Source of the DNA: Actinomyces procaprae
GTDB taxonomy: Bacteria; Actinomycetota; Actinomycetes; Actinomycetales; Actinomycetaceae
Assembly (NCBI RefSeq): GCF_004798665.1
Contig: NZ_CP039292.1
Span: 248,001-312,000, forward strand
DNA: 64,000 nt
Reading direction: 5' to 3'
Below the pieces are notes generated by a model. The model saw nothing but the letters and a program-made list of their open reading frames with translations. It made no database searches and was not told where the DNA came from. The position numbers and the translations under genes were made by a program. Shown piece after piece: positions 17,447 through 29,222 of the stretch. Each line of letters starts with the position of its first letter. Position 1 is the first letter of the stretch.

Positions 17447-17701
17447 TCAGGTGTTGGGCCACCTGGCCAGGGCGGAGCCCTCGGGCACCCTCTCCTGCCC
17501 GGCGTCGAAGGTGTCGCTGTACTGGGTGGTGGTGCCCGTGGTGGGGGTGGGCTCCCAGCTGTCCAGGCGGAGTCGCGAGCCCTGCGCGTACTCCATGACT
17601 GCCTGGATCGCCTCCAGCTTGCGGTTGGGCACCATGGGGATGTCCTCGCCGACGGCGGCATCGGCATCGTCGTCGGCGTCGTAGGTGGGGGAGGGCGGCA
17701 T
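17447..17701 (-). CDS. Small acidic protein of locus B
   Basis: An 84-aa protein of unknown family, 48 bp upstream of the DUF6571-like gene and probably in the same operon. It has an Asp-rich N-terminus (DADDDADAAVGED), a short helix (NRKLEAIQAVMEYAQG) and a Thr/Pro-rich region. The layout is like that of the 66-aa protein that opens locus A. The ATG at 17701 has a GAGG site upstream. The sequence gives no function. Confidence 0.6.
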   Translation of the reverse strand: MPPSPTYDADDDADAAVGEDIPMVPNRKLEAIQAVMEYAQGSRLRLDSWEPTPTTGTTTQYSDTFDAGQERVPEGSALARWPNT

Positions 17702-18039
17702 CAGGGCCTCGGTTCTCGCTGGTGGTGGTCTGGGAAGGTGTGTGGGCGCCCGGGCGCCCCGGTAACGATGGAGTCAGCTTACCCTAAACATAACGTTCCC
17801 GTCACAAGAAGACTGGTCGGTAGTCGTCCGCCAGCGCCAGGGTGGCCCCAGCGGAAGGTGGGCGCTGGTGGACGACTGCGGGGCGAGGGCGTTGGGTGCG
17901 GCTGTCACGCGTGGCTGACGTTGGCACCGCTTCTCGTATGTCCGGCAGTCCTGGCAGTTGCTGTTGCTTGCGTGTGACCTGGTGTCGTGTGAGACTATGT
18001 AACGTCCTGATAGCGGGCTCTTACCCCGAGGAGTTGCTT
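17702..18039. other. Divergent intergenic region of locus B
   Basis: These 338 bp separate the minus-strand DUF6571 operon from the plus-strand lipoprotein operon and should hold both promoters. The part around 17775-17810 is AT-richer than its surroundings (CTAAACATAACG). No repeat array, operator palindrome or extra gene is evident. Confidence 0.6.
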
Positions 18040-18732
18040 ATGGCTCGTTTCCCGACTGGTTCACCCGGGCTGCGCCGTGCTACCGCAGGTGCGGTGGCGC
18101 TGCTGCTGGCCTGTGCGCCGCTGGTGGCGTGCTCGTCTGGCTCCGACGACAACCCCCTGGGCATCGGCACTTTTGACCCGGAGGCGATGGCCTCGGCCAA
18201 GGCCTCGGAGTCGGCCGCAGCGGCTGAGGCGTCCGCATCTGCTGCGGCCTCGGCGGAAGCGGCTGGTGTGGTGACCGTGGAGTCGCTGTCCACCGACCGG
18301 TACGTGGTTACCTCTATCCCCGAGGATCTGGATGAGCTGCAGACAGAGGTACTCAAGGCCTTCATCAACTACGACCAGGTCACCTGGAACATCTGGTTCA
18401 CCCGCACCGGCGCAGAGAACGCCGAACCACTCATGACCGCTGAGGCATACCGGAGACTCAAGAACGGCTTGGAGGAACTCGGCGATGGACATACCGATGG
18501 GACAGTCAGAGTTTCAGTCAAGGCGGTTACCGCTGTTGCCTATGCGCGGGCACAGATCGCGATCTGCGGCGATCAATCGGATCTCGTCTCCTATGATGCG
18601 AACGGAAACGATATCAGTAATCCGGAGACCCTCCAAGGCCGTTATGAGACGGTTATTACCATGGTTTACGAGGATGGGGCTTGGAAGGAATCGGATGAGA
18701 CGACTCTGACTGTAAACGAATGTGTGGTGTGA
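18040..18732 (+). CDS. Lipoprotein with NTF2-like C-terminal domain (locus B)
   Basis: A 230-aa paralog of the lipoprotein at 11375-12085 with the same parts: lipobox LVAC (Cys at about residue 28), NPLGIGTFDPE, an Ala/Glu/Ser-rich helix, then an NTF2-like domain (SIPEDLDELQTEVLKAF, ICGDQSDLVSYDANGNDI). CCGAGGAG precedes the ATG at 18040. Its stop abuts the start of a secreted-protein gene, as in locus A. It is probably anchored on the outer membrane face; the binding partner is unknown. Confidence 0.78.
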   Translation: MARFPTGSPGLRRATAGAVALLLACAPLVACSSGSDDNPLGIGTFDPEAMASAKASESAAAAEASASAAASAEAAGVVTVESLSTDRYVVTSIPEDLDELQTEVLKAFINYDQVTWNIWFTRTGAENAEPLMTAEAYRRLKNGLEELGDGHTDGTVRVSVKAVTAVAYARAQIAICGDQSDLVSYDANGNDISNPETLQGRYETVITMVYEDGAWKESDETTLTVNECVV

Positions 18733-18734
18733 AA

Positions 18735-19802
18735 ATGATGGGCTTCAGGATTCGATTGCTGGCAATTGCTTACGTCGCGCTGTTATTCCTTGTCGTGTTG
18801 GCCGGTATTGTCCCGGATGCTTGGGCAAAAGAGATGCAAGACGTCCATGCCGGTTCGGGTTCGTCTTCTGGCTCAGTTTCGTCGGGTGGGGATGGTTCGG
18901 TGCAGATTTCGGTGTCTGCGGAGTATGTGTCGGCTGCGGCGGACGGCTCCAGCTCTGGCGGTGGTGTGGTGTCGTCGCAGGCGGTGACGGCGAGTGTGCA
19001 TCCGGTGTGCTGGTATGAGCAGGACAGGACGGGTGCGGAGGTCGCTGAGTGGCTTGATTCGGGTCAGGCCACGAAGGAGGCCTCGGTTCACGGCGGTCGG
19101 CCGGAGAATGACGGAATCATCAAGGGCATGTACCCCGACTATGGCTCGTACGCTGAGGACACCGAGGGCTACTGGTACAGGCCGTGGTGTGACTGGGAGT
19201 ACTACAACGGTGATGACCCGATGGAGTTCCAGAAGCTGTTCGGACAGTTCACATCGAACGGCCCGGTGTATGTGCCCGCGGGCCAGGCGGCCCCGGCCCC
19301 GGTGATCGACGGGGCCACCCTGGCGCAGGCGGCGTGGGATGCGGTGACGATCCCGACCGCCACGATCGGCTACAACCCGAGTTACGGCAGCATGCGGGCC
19401 ACGATTGTGGGTATGGATACCTGGGTGTGGGCCACCGGCGACACCCCGAAGGAAGTGACCGTGACCGCCACGGCGGGGGCCACCACTGCCACAGTCACCG
19501 CCACCGCGAAGTGGTTGACGCTCCAGCCCAAGGACGGCACCGCCAAGTGCACTGGCTTCGGCATCCCCTGGACTGAGGAGAACGACGCCAAGGGCACCGA
19601 CTGCAAGATCATCTTCAACCGGTCCAGCGCGCACTTCAAGGACAGTGTGACCCCGGTGGATGTGAAGGTGAACTACGCGATCACCTACTCCGCTACCGAC
19701 GGCGCCACCGGAACCATGGACACCCACACCACCTCCACAACCACCACCATCCCGGTGGCTGAGATCCAGGCCCTGAACACCTTGCCCACCAAGCGGCCAT
19801 GA
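18735..19802 (+). CDS. Secreted protein of unknown function (locus B)
   Basis: A 355-aa protein with a Sec signal peptide (about residues 1-33, hydrophobic core AYVALLFLVVLAGIV, cleavage after AWA). A Gly/Ser-rich low-complexity stretch follows (about residues 40-80). The rest has many aromatic residues (GYWYRPWCDWEYYNG) and a Thr/Ala-rich beta-like domain (VTVTATAGATTATVTATAKW). There are several cysteines but no sortase signal. The start is uncertain: ATG at 18735 or 18738, or GTG at 18729 overlapping the lipoprotein stop. The lost gene at 12089 was probably its counterpart in locus A. Confidence 0.7.
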   Translation: MMGFRIRLLAIAYVALLFLVVLAGIVPDAWAKEMQDVHAGSGSSSGSVSSGGDGSVQISVSAEYVSAAADGSSSGGGVVSSQAVTASVHPVCWYEQDRTGAEVAEWLDSGQATKEASVHGGRPENDGIIKGMYPDYGSYAEDTEGYWYRPWCDWEYYNGDDPMEFQKLFGQFTSNGPVYVPAGQAAPAPVIDGATLAQAAWDAVTIPTATIGYNPSYGSMRATIVGMDTWVWATGDTPKEVTVTATAGATTATVTATAKWLTLQPKDGTAKCTGFGIPWTEENDAKGTDCKIIFNRSSAHFKDSVTPVDVKVNYAITYSATDGATGTMDTHTTSTTTTIPVAEIQALNTLPTKRP

Positions 19803-19928
19803 CACTCAGGGCCGCGGTCCGCGCGTTCCGGCCATGTGGGGGAGCGGCCGCGTCGTCGAGACGCCGGGGGTGTCGCCGGGAACGCGGCGTCCCGGAATAA
19901 TCCCCGCACCACGCCGGTTGCGGCCGGT

Positions 19929-20528
19929 ATGAGCAGTCATGACACCGCCGTTTCCGACGACGCGCTCGCAGTCCTCTTCACCAACGCCCGCACGGCCCGC
20001 TCCTTCCACGACGAGCCCGCACCGATCGAGCAGGTGCGGCGCGCCTACGACAATGCCCGCTGGGCGCCCACCGCGCTCAACTCCCAGCCCATGCGTCTGG
20101 ATCTGCTCTCCTCGCCGGAGTCCCGCCAACGCCTCGCACCGCTTATGGCCGGAATGAATCAGGCGCCGGTGCTCGGCGCGCCCCTGGTGCTGATCGTCTC
20201 CGCCGACCTCGCCCTGGACAAGTCAATGCGGGAGCTCGGCACCTCGGAGGAGATGCTTCGACGCCTGGCCGGATCCCTGGAGATGCGTCAGGGAATCGCC
20301 CGGGACTCCGCGCTGATCCAGCTCGGCTACCTGGTGCTCGCCCTGCGTGCCGAAGGGCTCGACGTCGGCGTCATGACCGGTGCCGACCTGGCCGGAATCG
20401 ACGCCGAGTTCCACGCCGACCGCCCCTGGCAGACGGTCGCCGTCGTCTGCGTGGGGCATGGTGACGCCGATGCCTTCCACCCGCGCGCGGCCCGCCACGA
20501 CTTCGACGCCGTCTCCCGGGTGCTCTGA
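19929..20528 (+). CDS. Nitroreductase family protein, RutE/malonic semialdehyde reductase-like
   Basis: A 199-aa FMN-dependent nitroreductase-fold protein. The N-terminal part (LFTNARTARSFHDEPAPIEQV) and the RWAPTALNSQPMR segment match the RutE/HadB group, which reduces malonic semialdehyde or similar carbonyl compounds; GLDVGVMTGADLAGID also fits. The ATG at 19929 gives the family length. No pyrimidine-degradation genes adjoin, so the substrate is open. Expected to be a cytoplasmic homodimer. Confidence 0.82.
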   Translation: MSSHDTAVSDDALAVLFTNARTARSFHDEPAPIEQVRRAYDNARWAPTALNSQPMRLDLLSSPESRQRLAPLMAGMNQAPVLGAPLVLIVSADLALDKSMRELGTSEEMLRRLAGSLEMRQGIARDSALIQLGYLVLALRAEGLDVGVMTGADLAGIDAEFHADRPWQTVAVVCVGHGDADAFHPRAARHDFDAVSRVL

Positions 20529-20624
20529 CCGTCACCGACTGCCGTGAGCCGGCCGCCCCTGCTAACGTTCGGGGTGGCCCGGACCCAACAGGGCCTGGCC
20601 GCGACAACGGGTCGAGGAGGACTC

Positions 20625-21977
20625 ATGGGACTGGGATGGTTCGGTGCTCCCGAGCACAACCGCTGGCTCGCCGAGGAGACGCACGCCCTGCTGCGCTATG
20701 CGCGCTCCGCCAAGGTGCCTGCCGGCTTCGGCTGGATTGGGGCCGACGGCGTCGTCGACACCACCCGTCCCGTGGAGCTGTGGATCACCGGCCGCATGAC
20801 CTTCGCCTTCTCCCTGGGGGCCCTACTGGGCATCCCCGGCTGCCGCCGCTATGCCGACCACGGCGTGCGCGCCCTGAGCAGAGTCCTGCGTGATCACGAG
20901 CACGGCGGCTGGCACTGCGCCGTCCGCCACGAGCTCGACGCCGACGGGCACGGCATACCCGTGGACGCCGCCGCACGCAAGGACTGCTACCAGCACGCCT
21001 TCGTGCTGCTGGCCGCCACCGCCGCCACCGCCGCCAACCGGCCCGGCGCACACGAGCTGCTGCGTGACGCCATGGACGTCCAGAACCGCTACTGGTGGGA
21101 TGACACCTACGGGCTGCCGGTGGAGTCCTACGCCGCGGACTTCACCGGGCCGGAGGACTACCGCGGCATGAACGCCGCCATGCACACGGCCGAGGCCTAC
21201 CTCGCCACCGCCGACGTCACCGGGGACATCACCTGGCTCACCCGCGCCGTCCAGATCATTGACTACTTCGTCAACGTCCAGGCCCGTGCCCACGGCTGGC
21301 GCGTGCCCGAGCACTACGACACCAGGTGGAAGCCGCGGCTCGACTACAACCGCGACGCCCCGGCGCACCCATTCCGCCCCTACGGCGTCACCCCCGGCCA
21401 CGGCCTGGAGTGGTCGCGGCTGACCGTCCAGGCCCGCGCCGCCCTCGTGGCGCGCTCCCTGCCCACACCCGGCTGGATGCTGGACGCCGCCGAGCAGCTG
21501 TTCGACCAGGCCCGTGCCGACGGCTGGCGGGTGGACGGCGGTCCCGGCTTCGTCTACACCACCGATTTCGACGGCCGCCCGATCGTCCACGAGCGCATGC
21601 ACTGGGTGGTCTGCGAGGGCGTCTCAGCCGCCGCCGCCATCCGGCAGGCGCTGCTCGACGACGGCCGCGGAGAGATCGACGTCGAGCACTATGAGCACTG
21701 CTACCGCTCCTGGATCGACTACGCGGAGGAGTACCTCATTGAGTCCCCGGGCGCCTGGACCCACGAGCTGAGCCGGAGCAATGAGGCGTCCACGCGCACC
21801 TGGGAGGGCCACCCGGACATCTACCACGCGCTGCAGATGACACTGGCCGCCCGCGTGCCCGTGTGGCCCACGCTCGGGCAGGCGCTGAGCGAGGGCCTGC
21901 TGGATGATCCCTCCCGGCCCGCGCCCGAGCCGCCGCGCGCCCAGCCCCGCCGTCGTGGCCTGTTCGGCCGCGGCTGA
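20625..21977 (+). CDS. AGE-family sugar isomerase, YihS-like
   Basis: A 450-aa alpha/alpha-barrel protein of the N-acylglucosamine 2-epimerase superfamily. It resembles YihS (aldose-ketose/sulfoquinovose isomerase) closely along its length: HNRWLAEET, GFGWIGADG, ELWITGRMTF, MNAAMHTAEAYL, PAHPFRPYGVTPGHGLEW and [15 protein letters not shown]. The active-site His residues of that family fall in these blocks. A GAGGAGG site precedes the ATG at 20625. No sulfoquinovose operon genes are nearby, so mannose/fructose-type isomerisation is as likely. Confidence 0.85.
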   Translation: MGLGWFGAPEHNRWLAEETHALLRYARSAKVPAGFGWIGADGVVDTTRPVELWITGRMTFAFSLGALLGIPGCRRYADHGVRALSRVLRDHEHGGWHCAVRHELDADGHGIPVDAAARKDCYQHAFVLLAATAATAANRPGAHELLRDAMDVQNRYWWDDTYGLPVESYAADFTGPEDYRGMNAAMHTAEAYLATADVTGDITWLTRAVQIIDYFVNVQARAHGWRVPEHYDTRWKPRLDYNRDAPAHPFRPYGVTPGHGLEWSRLTVQARAALVARSLPTPGWMLDAAEQLFDQARADGWRVDGGPGFVYTTDFDGRPIVHERMHWVVCEGVSAAAAIRQALLDDGRGEIDVEHYEHCYRSWIDYAEEYLIESPGAWTHELSRSNEASTRTWEGHPDIYHALQMTLAARVPVWPTLGQALSEGLLDDPSRPAPEPPRAQPRRRGLFGRG

Positions 21978-22077
21978 GCGGCGACGTGAGGTGCGGCACT
22001 GGTTGGACGGTGGCATCGGCCGCGGCGTCGGGTGCTAGCATGTGTGGCCTGCCGGAGGCGCTTGCGCCTTCGCGCCC

Positions 22078-22166
22078 GGAGAGGTGACAGAGTGGCCGAA
22101 TGTGGCGGTCTTGAAAACCGCTGTGCGCCTGGCGCACCGGGGGTTCGAATCCCTCCCTCTCCGCCA
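22078..22166 (+). tRNA. tRNA-Ser (anticodon TGA)
   Basis: The acceptor stem GGAGAGG pairs with CCTCTCC. The anticodon loop CTTGAAA gives anticodon TGA. A long variable arm, as in serine tRNAs, and a GGTTCGAATCC T-arm are present. CCA is encoded at 22164-22166. Confidence 0.96.
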
Positions 22167-22268
22167 CGGGCGGTGACGGGCCGTCGACGGCGCCCCGAGC
22201 GGGGGCCGACGGCGGTCGTTGCCTCGCCTCGTGAGCTGGGGTAGGCTCGTCGCGCCGATCCGGCAACT

Positions 22269-22358
22269 GGAGATGTCGCATAGTGGCCTAGTGCGCCTTC
22301 CTGCTAAGAAGGTTGGGGATAAAACCCCTCGGGAGTTCGAATCTCCCCATCTCCGCCA
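22269..22358 (+). tRNA. tRNA-Ser (anticodon GCT)
   Basis: The acceptor stem GGAGATG pairs with CATCTCC. The anticodon loop CTGCTAA gives anticodon GCT, and there is a long variable arm and a GAGTTCGAATCTC T-arm. CCA is encoded at 22356-22358. It lies about 100 bp after the other tRNA-Ser gene. Confidence 0.96.
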
Positions 22359-22547
22359 CACGTTGGAATTCCAACGAAAAGGCCGTGAGTCCCCCGGCTT
22401 GGGCGCAGGGGTGGGGTGACATGATCCACATGGTCCTTCTTCGCTGAGGGCTTCACCCACGGAGTCTCGGTTGGATAACGTGGCGTGTGGAGCCTACTGC
22501 TCTGGTTCCGAAACGCGTTCGCGCTCCCGACCTCAGGAAGAAGAACA

Positions 22548-25500
22548 GTGCGCCACCAGCGATCCGTACAACCCGTACGACACCCTGACCAACGCCCTGC
22601 GCGCCTGGCGCGCCGCCCGCTCACCCTGGCTGCGACGGTGCTCGCGGCCGTGACCCTCCTCGCCCCGGCCGCCGCCGCCCCCGCGGGCAGCGGCTCCCTC
22701 GCCGCGAATCCCGCAATACCGGCCGTCCCCGACACGGACGCCGTAAGCGCCAAGATCACCCGTGACATCACCCTGCCCGACGGCAGTGGTGCCGAGGCCA
22801 TCGAGAACCGCTGGTTCGTCGAGCTCGCCTCACCCGCCGTCGCCGCCGGGGGTGACGCGACCGCCGTCGCCGCCGAGCAGGACCAGCTTGCGGCAGCCAT
22901 CCGCGCCGCCGGCATCGACGCCGAGGTCACCACCGCATACGGGGACCTGTGGAACGGCGTCGCCCTGTCCATCGACGACGACGCCATCGAATCCCTGGCC
23001 GAGCTGGACGAGGTCGTCTCCATCCAGCCCGTCGTCCGCATCCCCGAGCCCGCCGAGGAGTCCACCGGCGACTCCCGCAGCGAGGAGGAGCAGTCCGAGG
23101 GGCTGCTCACTCCGCAGATGACCACGGCACTGGACCTGACCGGAGCGGACCTGGCTCACTCCGAGCTCGGCTACACCGGGGAGGGCATCAAGATCGGCGT
23201 CATCGACTCCGGCGTCGACTACGACCACACCGAACTCGGCGGCACCGGGAACGCCGGCGCCGAGACCACCGAGGGCGACGGCTCCACCGACTTCCCCAAT
23301 ACCAAGGTCACCACCGGATACGACTTCGTCGGAGACGCATACGGCGACCCGACCGTGGCCGCACAGGACGTGCAGGCCGCCTACAAGCCCGTACCCGACG
23401 CCTACCCCGACGACTGCGCCGGCCACGGCACGCACGTCGCCGGCATCGCCGCCGCATCCGGCGAGGCCGGCACCGAGGAGGTCACCGGCGTCGCCCCCGA
23501 CGCCGAGATCGGCGCCTACCGGGTCTTCGGCTGCCAGGGCAGCTCCGACGCCGAGGTCATGGCCGCCGCCATGCAGCGCGCCGCCGCCGACGGCATGGAC
23601 GTCATCAACCTGTCCATCAGTGCCGACTACATGCTGGTCACCGACTACCCCATCACCGCCTCCGCCGAGGCCCTCGCGGCCCGCGGAGTCATCATCACCG
23701 CATCCCAGGGCAACGCCGGCGAGTCCGGAGTATGGACCATGGGCGCCCCGGCAGCCGCCACGCACGTGCTCGCGGCCGGCAGCCTCGACAACACCATCGC
23801 GCTCGGCCACTACCTGACCGTTTCCTCCGCAGGCACCAGTGAGCAGTTCCTCTACGCCAACGCCGAGGGCTCAACGGCCTCCGTCCAGCGCGACGACGAC
23901 ACCCACTACCCCCTGGTCGCCTCCGGAGACCTCGAGGCGGACGGTGGAGACGAGGCCACCGACCCCTCGCTGCTGTGCCAGCCCGCGGCCGCGGACGCGT
24001 TCTCCGGGAAGATCGTGCTGGTGCGCCGCGGCGGCTGCGACTTCTACACCAAGGCCGCCAACGCCCAGGCGGCCGGCGCGGTCGGCGCCGTCTTCGACAA
24101 CTCCGCCCCCGGGCAGCTCGGCGTCAGCCTGGTCGGCAGCGACGGCAGCGTCGTCTCCATCCCCGCCGTCGCCATCGACCAGGCCTCTGGGGACGCCATC
24201 CGTGCCGCCCTCGCCGAGGACTCCGAGCTGACCTTCGCGGAGGAGCCCGCAGAGTTCAACATCGCCACCGGCGGCAAGGTCTCCGCGTTCTCCGCCTGGG
24301 GACTGAACACCGACCTCGGACTCAAGCCCGACGTCGTCGCCCCCGGCGGCTACATCTGGTCCACCTGGCCGCTGGAGGAGGGCGGCTACCGCTCCGCCTC
24401 CGGCACCTCCATGTCCTCCCCCTACCTGGCCGGCGCGGTGGCCCTCATCCTGCAGGCGCACCCGGAGATCCAGCAGGCCTCCGGCACCGGACCGGTCGAC
24501 GAGGTCGCCTGGCGGCTGCGGTCCACCGCCATCCCGGTGGCATGGTCCGGGGCCGACGACGCCGCCCTGCTTGAGCCCGTCGCCCACCAGGGTGCCGGAC
24601 TGATCGACGTCGACGCCGCCATCGGCGCCACCACCTCGGTCAGCGCCTCCGTCCTCAACCTCGGCGAGTCCGAGCACCACCCCGACGGAAACACCCAGGA
24701 GGTCACCCTGACCAACCGTGCCGACGCGGACGTGACCTACTCCCTGTCGCACACCGATGCCGTCACCGTCACGGGCCCGTCCTCCGCGCCCGAGCAGGGC
24801 ACCTCCACGCCGGCCACCGTCTCCACCGACGGCACCACCGTCACTGTGCCCGCCGGCGGGTCGGCGACCCTCACGGTCACCATCACGGCGCCCGCCGACG
24901 CCGCCGACGGCGACCTCTACGGCGGCTGGCTGGAGCTCACCCCCGACGGCGACGCAGAGGCCGACACCATTCGCATCCCCTACTCCGGGGTGGCCGGAAA
25001 CCTCGCCGCCGGGCAGGTCTTCGGCGATGCCACCGCAATCGTCGACATGGACGTCAAGCCGGTGAACACCGGCCGGTACGTGTTCGGCGACTCCACCCGC
25101 ACCAGTGAGGGCGCCTACGAGGACCTGCCGGCCGTGCTCATCGAGCCGCTGATCCCCTTCCGCGGCGCCGTGCTCGAGGTGTCCCGGGTCTACAACGACG
25201 GCACCGTCTCCTACCTCGGCCCGGCCGCCTATGACGCGCAGTGGCGTGTGCGCGGGCAGAACCCCGCCTTCCTCTGGTCCGGCGGCTACTACGACGCCGA
25301 CGGCAACATCCAGCAGGCCCCCACCGGCGACTACCAGCTGACCGTGCGCGTGTGCCCGATCGGCGGTGACGGCTCCGCGGCCACCGACTGGGCCACCTGG
25401 GCCTCTCCGGAGATCTCCATCGACTGGAAGACCGACGGCTACCTGCCCCAGTCCTCCATGACGGTCACCTCGCCCGACGGGGCCGCGGCCATCGCGGATG

Positions 25501-26132
25501 ACAACATCTTCACCACTGCCGCCGCCGGCACCGCCGAGGCCGGCTATGTGCTCGACCTCGGTGACGTCCACGACGTGACCAAGGTCCACTACACGCCCGA
25601 CCAGGCCACCACCGACGCCCACGCCACGGGCCTGACCGTCTCCGTGTCCGCAGACGGGGACAACTGGGAGTCGGTCGGCACGGTGGAGGTCGACCCGTCC
25701 CGGTGGGCCCCCACCGTCCTGGAACTCAACCAGGCGGTGCGCGCGCGGTACGTGCGCGTGGACGCGGTCAACACCCGGTCCGGGCAGACCGACGGCGTCA
25801 GCGTCGCCGAGCTGCGCGTAGCCGGGGAGAAGGCCGCTGCGGACCCCGCCGCGCAGCCCACCACCGACCCGACCGGCTCCGCGGACCCGACCGCCGGCCC
25901 GAGCGGCACGCACCCCGGTGCGGTCGCCCCGACGGGCTCCGCCGCCGCGCCGTCGTCGGGGTCCGGAGCGCAGGCCTCCCCGGGCGCCCAGGCGGGCTCA
26001 GCCGCGGCGGGCGCCGTCACCGAGCAGTCGCTGGCGCGCACCGGCGCGTACACGGCCCTCGGGCTGGTGGCGCTGGCCCTCGTGGTCGTCGGGGCCGCCA
26101 TGCTCTGGCTGCGCCGCCACCACCGCATCTAG
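22548..26132 (+). CDS. Cell-wall-anchored subtilisin-like serine protease
   Basis: A 1194-aa S8 protease. In order: Sec signal peptide (about residues 28-55), an I9-like propeptide region (80-175), and a subtilase domain with catalytic Asp220 (GVIDSGVD), His293 (GHGTHVAG) and Ser621 (SGTSMSSP). A PA insert (LVRRGGCDFYTKAANAQAAG, about 488-519) lies within the catalytic domain. C-terminal beta domains follow, then a discoidin-like module (about 1005-1098), a Thr/Pro/Ala-rich stretch, and the sortase signal LARTG (1162-1166) with a membrane helix and basic tail. The start is GTG 22548 with AGGAAGAAG upstream. It likely degrades host or competitor proteins at the cell surface. Confidence 0.92.
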   Translation: MRHQRSVQPVRHPDQRPARLARRPLTLAATVLAAVTLLAPAAAAPAGSGSLAANPAIPAVPDTDAVSAKITRDITLPDGSGAEAIENRWFVELASPAVAAGGDATAVAAEQDQLAAAIRAAGIDAEVTTAYGDLWNGVALSIDDDAIESLAELDEVVSIQPVVRIPEPAEESTGDSRSEEEQSEGLLTPQMTTALDLTGADLAHSELGYTGEGIKIGVIDSGVDYDHTELGGTGNAGAETTEGDGSTDFPNTKVTTGYDFVGDAYGDPTVAAQDVQAAYKPVPDAYPDDCAGHGTHVAGIAAASGEAGTEEVTGVAPDAEIGAYRVFGCQGSSDAEVMAAAMQRAAADGMDVINLSISADYMLVTDYPITASAEALAARGVIITASQGNAGESGVWTMGAPAAATHVLAAGSLDNTIALGHYLTVSSAGTSEQFLYANAEGSTASVQRDDDTHYPLVASGDLEADGGDEATDPSLLCQPAAADAFSGKIVLVRRGGCDFYTKAANAQAAGAVGAVFDNSAPGQLGVSLVGSDGSVVSIPAVAIDQASGDAIRAALAEDSELTFAEEPAEFNIATGGKVSAFSAWGLNTDLGLKPDVVAPGGYIWSTWPLEEGGYRSASGTSMSSPYLAGAVALILQAHPEIQQASGTGPVDEVAWRLRSTAIPVAWSGADDAALLEPVAHQGAGLIDVDAAIGATTSVSASVLNLGESEHHPDGNTQEVTLTNRADADVTYSLSHTDAVTVTGPSSAPEQGTSTPATVSTDGTTVTVPAGGSATLTVTITAPADAADGDLYGGWLELTPDGDAEADTIRIPYSGVAGNLAAGQVFGDATAIVDMDVKPVNTGRYVFGDSTRTSEGAYEDLPAVLIEPLIPFRGAVLEVSRVYNDGTVSYLGPAAYDAQWRVRGQNPAFLWSGGYYDADGNIQQAPTGDYQLTVRVCPIGGDGSAATDWATWASPEISIDWKTDGYLPQSSMTVTSPDGAAAIADDNIFTTAAAGTAEAGYVLDLGDVHDVTKVHYTPDQATTDAHATGLTVSVSADGDNWESVGTVEVDPSRWAPTVLELNQAVRARYVRVDAVNTRSGQTDGVSVAELRVAGEKAAADPAAQPTTDPTGSADPTAGPSGTHPGAVAPTGSAAAPSSGSGAQASPGAQAGSAAAGAVTEQSLARTGAYTALGLVALALVVVGAAMLWLRRHHRI

Positions 26133-26147
26133 GGGCGGACGACGCGC

Positions 26148-26186
26148 GGCTGCGGCCGGGGCGGGAGGACCGGCCCGGCCGCAGCC
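26148..26186 (+). terminator. Hairpin after the subtilase gene
   Basis: GGCTGCGGCCGGG (26148-26160) and CCCGGCCGCAGCC (26174-26186) form a perfect 13-bp stem with a 13-nt loop, 16 bp after the stop codon. No T-run follows, which is common in high-GC actinobacteria. Confidence 0.65.
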
Positions 26187-26295
26187 GGCCCGGCCGTGAG
26201 ACCCCCGCAGGCCGCAGCTGTGCGAAGCCTCACGGCCTCTCGATTTGTGGGGTGGCGGTTCGCCGAGTAATGTTCCGGATTGTCCGAACCGGATT

Positions 26296-26368
26296 GCGCC
26301 AGTAGCTCAATGGATAGAGCATCTGACTACGGATCAGAAGGTTGGGGGTTCGAGTCCCTTCTGGCGCA
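26296..26368 (+). tRNA. tRNA-Arg (anticodon ACG)
   Basis: The acceptor stem GCGCCAG pairs with CTGGCGC. The D-arm has AGCTCAATGGATAGAGC, the anticodon loop reads CTACGGA (anticodon ACG), and the T-arm has GGGTTCGAGTCCC. CCA is not encoded. Confidence 0.96.
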
Positions 26369-26394
26369 CCGACGCCCCGCCATCGGCTGAATAG

Positions 26395-28911
<2,517 letters not shown>

Positions 28912-28929
28912 CCGCCCCCTCCCCTCGCC

Positions 28930-29060
28930 GAGATCGGTAGATCTTACGTACCGAGGTCGGTAGATCTTACGTGCCGAGGTCGGTAGTTGTTACGTGCCGA
29001 GGTCGGTAGTTGTTACGTGCCGAGGTCGGTAGATCTTACGTGCCGAGGTCGGTAGTTATG
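28930..29060 (+). repeat. 23-bp tandem array C, 5 full units plus truncated unit
   Basis: It starts after the leader CCCCTCGCC with the GAGATCGG variant unit, runs five full 23-bp units (GAGGTCGGTAG...TTACGTGCC), and ends with a truncated unit GAGGTCGGTAGTTATG. It lies directly downstream of guaB1 in the same orientation. Two kinds of middle segment alternate (ATC and TTG after GGTAG). Confidence 0.95.
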
Positions 29061-29117
29061 CCGGTGGGCCCGGGCAGCGCGGCGGCGGAAACTAGCGCCG
29101 TCGGTCCGGGGACGTGC

Positions 29118-29222
29118 CTAGGTCGTGTTGTGTGAGTGGTTTGTGGTGGTGCTGGCTATGTGGGTGGTGGTCTGGTAGCGGATGGCGAGCCGGTCGCATC
29201 TGGTGGCTACGGGGCCCCAGCT
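29118..29222 (-). pseudogene. C-terminal remnant of an IS5-like transposase
   Basis: On the minus strand about 35 codons end in SWGPVATRCDRLAIRYQTTTHIA and then a stop. This resembles the end of actinobacterial IS5-family transposases (the segment after the last catalytic residue). Upstream of it the frame carries no transposase-like sequence. The remnant lies 60 bp after repeat array C. Confidence 0.5.

Noticed and set aside
23871..25913. 680-codon minus-strand frame opposite the subtilase gene
   Set aside because: Gly/Val-rich shadow of the protease coding strand with no start site or motif.
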